From the NCBI GenBank assembly GCA_950295325.1, contig OX485803.1, positions 67,535,554 through 67,599,553 on the forward strand: 64,000 nt of DNA. The letters are read 5' to 3'. The notes under the pieces were generated by a model. It was not told where the DNA came from and searched no databases. It saw only the letters and a program-made list of their open reading frames with translations. The position numbers and the translations under genes are program-made. The DNA comes from Polytrichum commune. Its lineage: Eukaryota; Streptophyta; Polytrichopsida; Polytrichales; Polytrichaceae. Shown in pieces: positions 56,516 through 64,000 of this stretch; the first letter of the stretch is position 1, and every line of letters starts with the position of its first letter.

Positions 56516-57515
56516 GGGCATGTTTACACCAAAGGCATTAGGCCATGGCTCTTAATATAGTACCCTACTTTTTGGATGAGAGAATAGAGAAGTTTATAAA
56601 TTATAGCCCAAAGTGTTTTGGAGGGCACAAGGCCTTAGTGTAAACCCAAATTCCCACCGCAAATTCATGTCCACCTTCAAGCGATGTCCTACAGTCTCAA
56701 CCAACATTCTCTACATGTACCATTTGGGATCCATATAAAATATTCATCCACTAAAGATGTTATGGGTTATGGTCCAAAACTGTCCTCATGTAAACCTAAA
56801 TTGAGGCTCGGGGGGGGGGGGGGGTGGTCACTGGCAAAAATCGTAAAAACAATGTGCGATAAAGAGAAGGGTCTAATATATTCATTGTAGATAAATTTTG
56901 CAAAAAACGTACATATAATATAGGGTTTTTTAAAATAAAGAAACATGTATACATGTAAAATACCATCACATATAATGGCATGTTTTATCTAGTCAGTTTA
57001 TGGAAGATAACGTGGAAACAATTACTAGGGGTAGTGGGTCTAGGGTAAGGTTTGTGCTAGTGGATGAAAACAAACAATTTTTTGTTTTAAAAACTTGGAT
57101 GGATGACTTCGCAGGCTGGCTGGCTTGAACGTTACTAAACCAACATATCCAATGCGGAGTTAATGTTTTCTACTTACGTGCCGGGAGGGAAAACTCTAGC
57201 GCATTGATTGAATTGCAATCTTCTTTCCAATTTTTTTTGGTAATATAAGTAAAATAAGGTATTTTTGAGTGATTCCCCCCCAAAATTATAATTACTGATA
57301 AGGTGTATTAAAATACAAGCATATACCTTTATTTTGAAAAATACCATACCTTATGATTTTTTTTTGCAAGGTAAATAGCCCCCAATAAATAAGTCATGAG
57401 CGCCCCCCCCCCCCCCTGAGAATTGGGAGGGGGAATGACATGTCACACTCTGAACCAATTAGAATTCAAGCATTCTCAAAACCCATGGTCTAATGGCTTT
57501 CATGTAAACATGTCC
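56516..57515. mobile_element. Harbinger-like MITE carrying a nested MITE
   Basis: The ends GGGCATGTTTACACCAAAGG and the inverse of CTTTCATGTAAACATGTCC pair with some mismatches. TAA direct repeats lie at 56,513-56,515 and 57,516-57,518. About 614 bases in the middle (56,807-57,420) are a second element, leaving about 386 bases of host MITE. Confidence 0.82.
56807..57420. mobile_element. G-terminal element nested in a Harbinger-like MITE
   Basis: It starts CTCGGGGG (15 G) TGGTCACTGG and ends with a 14-base C run and TGAG. Ends resemble the G-terminal MITEs at 30,809 and 32,371 (G-run then TAGTCATTGG). The flanks AATTGAGG and AATTGGGA agree at most positions, consistent with a decayed duplication. 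The interior is AT-rich and non-coding. Confidence 0.6.
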
Positions 57516-57518
57516 TAA

Positions 57519-59387
57519 GAAAAGTAGAATCTTTGGAAAGAAGAACATGCCTAAGAGAAGTGGGCTCATTGGGAAGAAGAAGAAGATTTATTTTTATTTT
57601 TGGTTTAAAAAAAAAAACCATTTAAAGAAGACCCGTCTACCTTCCATCACACCATTCATGGTATTTAGTATAACTTCCTATTCGGAATTATGCAATGCAA
57701 CAACCTCTTACTATAGACTCCAATGTTTACTTTCAAAGATTGTATAGGCTGTTCATATATTATAGAACACAAACGACTTTACTTTGTAAAATATTGCATT
57801 CTCAATAAATAGTTAAAGCACTCTGTAGCTTTGAATAGTAAGTGACACTAAAAACTATAAACGGTGTACTCCATTATCCAGAGTAAGTTTGCACTCTAAG
57901 GAACGTCGATGTGATGCGAAGGGAAGGCAAGGATATGCGGAGGTGTCTCCCGCTAGATGCGATGCGATGCGGGGACGATGCGTGTACACATCTAACTTAC
58001 AGACAGACAGCCATGTCCGACGGCTAAAATCGGGACAACAAAGTGCTAAAGTTGGGCCAGGTGAAAATTCTAGTGGTTTCTTGAAGGCATCGACAGGGAT
58101 TCCGAAGGATCATCCGAATCCCAACTCGCGACGCTTGCTTGCAAGGTAATAGCTTACTGGGACGCAACCAGTCAGTGATCATTCCTGGTCGGTGCTATAC
58201 TACGTTTATTACACGCTGTAGTAACTTTAAGGTGCTTTTACACAAAATCAACGCTGGTGGTTGAGTTGAGGTTCGGGCCCACTTTCAACTACAACCATGG
58301 AGTTTTTGGTTTACACACAAATACTTACTCTTGTAGTTGAACACTGGATTTGACCTCAACGATCATCAATTATATGTTTGCAATCCGTGGAGTGGAGTGG
58401 AGTGGAGACAAGCAATTTTTGGATTCTAGTGGAAAAATTTCTTTAAAAAAATACTGGCAGACTCCTACAAATAATCTTGCATCCTCGGCGCCCTTGACAT
58501 TCTTTCCCGGGTGTCACATAGAAAATGCAAACAAATGGAGCTAGAGAAAGTTACAAACTACACTCATCGAAACTATTCCCAACAATTACATCTTTGTAAG
58601 CTCTCGTAGTTGGACAAGTAAGGGTGGATTTGGTTGTAATTGTGATTATGGATGTGGTTTTCATCGATGCACCTTTAGCTTCCATGTATCTCAGAAATTG
58701 CACCCAAGAATATAAACTACAACCATTGACCACCAAAATGGTGCAACAGTGGTTGTTTGTAAACGCACCCTCGGTAACTTGATGATGTGTGTGGAAGATG
58801 TGTTGGCAAAGTTACCCTAACTTAATGTAGCTTTGGTGGACTGGATGTGAAGTGACAATAAACTTGTTAGCGACAGCCAGATGTGGGGACGACACGGATT
58901 GAGTACTTTGATCGCTTTCGGAGTCGTACTATCGTAGACGTCGCTCCAGGAAGAGCATGCAAGGAGCTCATGGGTCCATCGCACCTTGCTTGTATGAGTG
59001 GCTACGCTATGCCTGCATTTCATTTATCTGGCCAGACGAAGAAGACTTAGAGAAGTTTGATCAATTCCTAATTGTGACTCGTAACAGGCGCCAGGTTGCA
59101 TCGGTACAACTTTTCAGGAGGATACGGTCGACTCATGTTGCCTTATTGCGTGTCGATTTATCGATCTCAAGCCCTTAATCTCGAGCACCGAACCTTGTGC
59201 GCTACTCTGCCGCTCCCATTAATCCACCCTCCGGAGCACTCATGTATATATCGCATCGGTTGCGGATGAAGGCAATTATTCCCACCCCTACTAGGCATGG
59301 TTCCTGCACAGCAAGCTATAACCTCTACAGTCGGCCCCTCTTACAAGAATTGAGGAGCATCGGTTGGGAGTATTGGAGAGGGTCGAA
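57519..59387. other. Intergenic DNA upstream of the phosphatase gene
   Basis: No gene recognised. At 58,233-58,790 the outer sequences GGTGCTTTTACACAAA and TTTGTAAACGCACC are imperfect inverses, as in the Harbinger-like MITEs, but no clean target duplication is seen. Open frames at 57,889-58,149 and 58,957-59,178 lack supporting features. Confidence 0.4.
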
Positions 59388-59918
59388 ATGGCGACAATAC
59401 TTAGTCACAAGAGAGGGAATACGATGAGCCCGGGATGCATCATCATCATCGCAGTACTCTTGGTGGCGTTGTGCATAGTGTGTGCTGATGCTCATGGTGG
59501 CGAATGTGGCGTAGCTACTGATGAGCAGCATTACGTTCGCCCCCCTGCGGGACGGCCACTGCCGATGTCCGTGCTTGCGACGAGAAAGAGCCTGACTGAT
59601 CCTGACCAGGTACGTCTACATGAGCATGTGCAGGGCATGCGCATAGTTCTGCCAACCTTGACTTCTTTGCAGCTCATATGCACTGGCAGTCCTACTTTTG
59701 GAGCCTGCAGTTGAGGACATCTGATCCCGTCGTCCTTATCCAATCACATTGGGATCAGGAGGAAGGACAGTTAGGGCAATGTATCATAGAAATCTCAAGT
59801 TACATGCAGTAGGATAAGTTTGTACGATACGGTAAAGAAAGTTGATTGGAGGTGTTCACATTAGTTCCAATTTGATTTCAGTGCTACTCTTGAGATATTC
59901 CCCACAGATCTGTGTGCA

Positions 59919-59955
<37 letters not shown>

Positions 59956-62900
59956 ATATATATGTATCAGAGCTAGTTAGAGGGCGTGTGGTTAACGGGT
60001 TGGCGTAGATAGTCCAGTTCCAGATGCCAAGCCAGTTGGTAGACATGATTCAGCAACGCAGTGAAGGTTCACAAAATTTGTTTTGAATGAAAATAAAGCG
60101 GTATTGAATTTGGGGACGTGATGTCTGACTTTGCAAAAAAAACATTCATCATTTACGTGATAGCTGAATCTAAAGTTTTACATTTTACAATTGGATCGAT
60201 AGTGCATTCAATGCACTGAAGAGCGCAGGAGGTTCATCGAAATTAAATCCCTGAAAGTTAATTGCAGCTGTCAACATGGTTCCATGAAATTCCTACAGTG
60301 CTCGAGATTTTTGCTACAAATCTATCTGCACACACATGAGCAACATGGATTTAGGAGGCGTTTAGTGCGGCAGCAGTTGGCGTGCAATCCGTAGATGATC
60401 CAATTCCAGATTCCAAGCCAGGTGGTAGAACTTATAAATGACAACGCAGCTAGAAAGGTTGAAAGAGTAATTACTTATAACTTTTTGAATGATCATCAAC
60501 CGTTGCTGTTAACTGTTGCTGAGACGCTACTGAATTCGAAAAAAGAAGTTATAATTACGTGATAGCTTCAAATTCTTACCTCCTACAACTGGATCGCCAG
60601 TGCACTCTTAAGACATAGCGGCCGAGGTTCATTGAATCTTTATATTAAAGATTTTCCGCCGGAGCTTCCATCCAAATACACAGACAGCTTTGTAACAAAA
60701 ATTTACAGACTTGCGAACACGACTCGTGACCGAATCGTTTTTGGGGAATTGGGAGAGAATCCATACATACTGCTTAATAATTGCCACAAATAGAAAAATT
60801 ACTATACATTTAATCCTTAAAAGTGTGCTGAATTGATGTACCCTGGAAGATAGCATCAATTCCTCATGAAACTTTAGACTTTGATCAGTTTCGTATGAAC
60901 AGCTTATATATAATCCTTGATGATGTCATTCACTACATTGATGATGGGCCGCCACATGTCAGATGCACGTTTCATTGGCAGGGCCGAACCACATGAAAGT
61001 GTCGTGGATGACCTCCGACGATGCTGCCGTCCCCGCAACGGTGCAGTATGGTCTGCAATCCGGTAATTTGTTGCAGAGCGCCACCGGTGTGACCAAGAGG
61101 TACGATTATCTGACTTACGATTCCGACATGGTGCACCACGTTGTGGTGGGTCCTCTCCTGGATGCCACCACCTACTTCTACCGATGCGGCGGGTTCGGCC
61201 CTGAGTACAACTTCACCACTCCACCTCCTGCGGGACCAAATGTGCCCATCAAGTTCGCCATTGTTGGTAGGTCACTCACCATCATGCCTTCAGCTTCACA
61301 TCTACTCCATGAATGATCTGCACGACAATGTTTTACTTCTGAAATTACATTTGGTGATTACCTTCTCCACAATTCTGGCACAATGTCTGTAAATAACTTT
61401 TGGATGTCCAGAACCTTTATGAGTTTGATGCTCATAGTGTCATTGGATTCTTCTTCTCTGCAATGTCCTCTTTCTACAGATATTGAAGAGGGTAGATAAT
61501 AACAAATCATGTACTATTAGATAATAATCATCACCACTCCACCGCCCTATTGTCCATCAATTTTGCCATTGTTGGTGGGTCACTCACTATGCATGATCAT
61601 GCCTTCAGCTTCAGAGCTACTCTTTGAGTGATCTGCATGCGAATTCTATAATTTTGTAATTACATTTGGTGGAAATTCTTCTGATTTCTAGACATGTCAA
61701 CATTTGTAAACAACCTTCGGAAGTCTAATTAAACATTTTATTCTTCAAACAAAGATACTCATGGTGTTATTGGGCTCCTCTGAGTGTCTTCTTTCTATAT
61801 ATATTATTGAAAGTCTTTCCATAAATATGTATCCTAAACTCTTAGACACATTAGAAGGGAAGAATAAAGAGCTGTTTCTAGAGTTGCCATCCGAACGTAT
61901 ATACCTAATTGGTCTACAAGCATCTGTCCATATGTCGGTTCAAGGTCACCTATAACTCGCGGTTCCTTCAGATGACAACCAACAGGCCGAGATTGTTTGT
62001 TTCGTCTAGTGCCCTCATTCTATAGTTGTGTGATTACATTTGATGAAATTTCCTTCCGAGTCCTGCCACAAAAATTCAACATGACACAAAAAAAAAATCG
62101 CATGGAGCTGCAGGTGATTTGGGACAAACAGACTGGACCGCGTCCACGCTGCGACATGTTGCGGCATACGACTACGACGTCCTGATGTTCGCGGGAGACT
62201 TGTCGTACGCGGACTACTTGCAGCCCCGGTGGGACTCGTTCGGCCAGATGATGTCACCGTACGCGAATTACAAGCCCTGGATGGTGACGGAGGGAAACCA
62301 CGACGAGGAGGCAATCCCTCTCATCGAGGAAGGCTTCAAAGCCTACAACACGCGGTGGGAAATGCCATACCTCGAGAGTGGCTCCACGTCCAACCTCTAC
62401 TACTCCTTCGAAGTGGCCGGCGTCCATGTCCTCATGCTTGGCTCCTACACCAACTACGCCAACACTTCGGCTCAATACAAGTGGCTTCAGGTTACTGCAC
62501 ACATTCCCCCCTCATACTCTCTCATCTCTGTAAGTAAGTAGGTGTATTTCTGTGTCCATAATACGAATATGTCGAACCCTTGGTTGACACATGTTTGTAT
62601 AGATACACACAAATTCATAAATATTATCACGGCGTGGAACGAGCAGTGACGTAAACCTTCTCAGCACAAGTTACTGGCTTCAGGTGAACACAGACATGCT
62701 TTCCTCATACTCTCTCCTCGGTCTAGGTGTATCTAAGTGTCCATATATAATCTGAATATGTCAAATCTTTGTATAGCAATGTATATATACCAAGCATAGT
62801 CAAAGTGGTGCAAAATACACACAAATTCTTACATAAGTATCATGGCGTGGAACGAGCAGTGAACGTCTACCTTTCAATAGAAGTGGCTTCAGGTTAATAC

Positions 62901-62965
62901 ACATGCTCTCCTAATACTCTCATCACTGTAAGGAGGTGTATTTCAGTGTCCGTAGTATGAGTGTG

Positions 62966-62997
<32 letters not shown>

Positions 62998-63623
62998 TGT
63001 CACATCATTGGTTGACACATGTTTGTATAGCAATGTCTATATGCCAAGCATACTCAAAGCGGTGCAAAATACACACAATTTCATAAATGCTATCGTGGGG
63101 GTGGAACGAGCAGTGAGCTCAAAATAGCCAGTGATGTCAAAGAAATCCAGTGAGCTCTAGGAAATGTGGCAGAATTGGGTTCACCTCCCAAAACTGAGGT
63201 TGACTGGTACCACTTTCACCATGTTGCACGCTTACCTGGTTTATTGCAATTTCGGTGACTGACTTTTTTGGGGGGTGGGGGGTGAAAACTTGCTTTCCCC
63301 CACAGGATAATATGTTCTACAGAAGTTTGACATCAAGGGGTTTATGCTGTGAATTACTGTGGGTCATAGAATCTAGTAATTTACACATGAAGGAATAACA
63401 AAATGTGGGGGTGTTTGTTCGTTGGAGAAAACAGGCAGATTTGAAGAAAGTCGACAGAGCCAAGACGCCATGGCTGCTGGCCATGCTTCATGCTCCTTGG
63501 TATAACAGCAACTCTGCGCATCAAGGAGAAGGTGACAAGATGATGGCCTCTATGGAGACCCTGCTTTACCAAGCGAATGTGGACATTTTGTTCGCCGGCC
63601 ACATACACGCCTACGAACGTTCG
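59388..63623 (+). CDS. Purple acid phosphatase, PAP18-22 type, 3' end outside window
   Basis: A secreted or vacuolar binuclear metallophosphatase that releases phosphate from organic esters. Visible exons are 59388-59609, 60963-61266, 62114-62490 and 63435-63623 (phases 0, 1, 0, 0), giving 364 residues. Exon 1 starts at ATG 59388 (an alternative ATG is 59424), with a signal peptide (GCIIIIAVLLVALCIVCADA) and the family's YVRPPAGRPL. Exon 2 is the N-terminal beta domain (VSWMTSDD...YFYRCGGFG). Exons 3-4 hold the metal ligand blocks: GDLGQTDW, GDLSYADY, GNHDEE, LHAPWY and GHIHAYER, so all five PAP motifs are present and the site looks intact. Exon 4 ends at a GTATAA donor after ERS. The final exon(s) (VRVY... 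IGDGGN) are not found before 64,000. All introns contain degenerate tandem duplications. Low-phosphate regulation is usual for the family but no motif was confirmed here. Confidence 0.9.
59920..59952. repeat. (CA)n microsatellite in PAP intron 1
   Basis: About 16 CA units follow TGTGTGCAGA. Confidence 0.9.
59970..60640. repeat. Diverged tandem duplication in PAP intron 1
   Basis: 59,970-60,250 and 60,340-60,640 share (G)TTGGCGT, GATAGTCCA or GATGATCCAATTCCAGAT, CCAAGCCAG(T/G)TGGTAGA, CAACGCAG, TTACGTGATAGCT, ACAA(T/C)TGGATCG and AGTGCA(T/C)TC, then GAGGTTCAT. The copies are clearly homologous but considerably diverged. Confidence 0.7.
61200..62111. repeat. Duplication of exon 2 end plus intron in PAP intron 2
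   Basis: The segment 61,215-61,500, which spans the last part of exon 2 and its donor, is repeated at about 61,528-61,830: CACCACTCCACC, CCATCAA, TTTGCCATTGTTGGTGGGTC, ACTCACTAT, CATGCCTTCAGCTTC, GATCTGCA, TTACATTTGGTG. A shorter third echo (GATTACATTTGATGAAATT) lies near 62,031-62,060. The copied exon end keeps a GTTG-GTGGGT donor-like site but has lost the reading frame. Confidence 0.75.
62475..63120. repeat. Three-copy duplication of exon 3 end plus donor in PAP intron 3
   Basis: Units starting near 62,477, 62,668 and 62,878 each contain (A/C)TGGCTTCAGGT, ACACAT/ACATGC, TCATACTCTCTC, GTGTAT(T)TC(T/A)GTGTCC, TATGTC, TTTGTATAG, ACACACAA(A/T)TTC and GGCGTGGAACGAGCAGTGA. The first includes the real exon 3 donor; the next two carry intact-looking copies of it. 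A (TA)n microsatellite (62,966-62,999) interrupts the third. Confidence 0.82.
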
Positions 63624-64000
63624 GTATAAAAAACGCCGAGGCCTAAATATCTGTTTTAATCCCAACTTTCAATCTATTTATCTTCTGGGGTCCTGGAAAT
63701 CCAGGGATAAGTACTATACTATGGGCCACTGTTTTGGACACATTTGGCGCACTGTCGAATGATGTAAGTAAGGGCACGCCCACCAGACCGGGCCCAAATT
63801 TCTGCTACCATTGCGTGTCGAGGCTTTTTAAGGCACGATGGCATGCTTATCCCTCCGATTATAACCAAATTTGCTCAATGTCCACCTATTATGTTATAGA
63901 CGGCTTCTCTTTGCCAGCAAAATGTCCTCATATTTGTCCGGCCAGTGCCTCCAAAGAGAGGCCGTCTGAGCCATAAGAGTGGACAATGGGGAAATTGGCT
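63624..64000. other. PAP intron 4, truncated by the window edge
   Basis: The sequence following the GTATAA donor shows no match to the last PAP exon. A short palindrome ATGGCATGCTTAT and GCGTGTCGAGGC occur, but no feature could be assigned. Confidence 0.4.

Noticed and set aside
57889-58149. Possible small gene (86 codons)
   Set aside because: Composition resembles GATGCGATGCG-type simple repeats and no family feature is present.
58233-58790. Further Harbinger-like MITE
   Set aside because: The outer ends are similar inverses, but no TAA/TTA duplication could be matched, so it is only noted as intergenic structure.

Overview
The window is nuclear DNA of a land plant with a large, repeat-rich genome. 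The evidence is GT-AG introns, a CACTA (En/Spm) transposon with a tnp2-type transposase, fragments of plant-type genes (ACT-domain-repeat protein, plastid glucose transporter), a plant receptor-like protein, a plant purple acid phosphatase and a short CCCTAAA telomere-type motif. The species cannot be named from the sequence; a non-seed plant is possible but unproven.

Layout. 1-660 and 16,921-17,183 are the two halves of an array of short palindromes (TTGGAA..TCTAATTCCAA type). The array is split by a complete 16.26-kb CACTA element (661-16,920) with matching CACTATGCC... ends and a 3-bp GGT target duplication. The element carries two divergent transposase genes: a TnpA-like gene on the minus strand (1,604-7,932) and a tnp2/TnpD-like gene on the plus strand (12,374-16,670, with one in-frame TGA). 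The space between them holds captured host-gene pieces: part of an ACR (ACT-domain repeat) gene and three open, correctly phased exons of a ZFPL1-type zinc-finger gene. The TGACTA/TAGTCA motif of the element ends is also dense in the introns of both transposase genes.

17-36 kb is gene-poor. It holds a hAT-like MITE, a dispersed repeat family at three loci, a 3.3-kb non-coding insertion with a minisatellite, an unrecognised GC-rich coding-like region (23.5-24.9 kb), a broken plastid glucose transporter fragment (26.1-27.1 kb), a decayed multi-exon gene (28.5-32.0 kb) interrupted by MITEs, and a Tigger/pogo transposase remnant (36.5 kb).

37-50 kb and 56-57.5 kb carry Harbinger-like MITEs with TAA/TTA target duplications. 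Two intact single-exon genes sit convergently at 40.8-45.2 kb: a 940-residue LRR receptor-like protein without a kinase (plus strand) and a 288-residue, probably mitochondrial, NAD(P)-binding atypical SDR (minus strand). 52-55 kb holds a 957-bp foldback element, a second copy of the hAT-like MITE and a 5'-truncated LINE tail with a 13-bp target duplication.

59.4-64.0 kb is a secreted purple acid phosphatase gene. Four exons are visible and the 3' end lies beyond the window. All three of its introns contain old tandem duplications, two of which copied an exon end with its splice donor.

The host genes are unrelated single loci. The coherent multi-part system here is the CACTA element: termini, motif arrays, two transposase genes and captured cargo.
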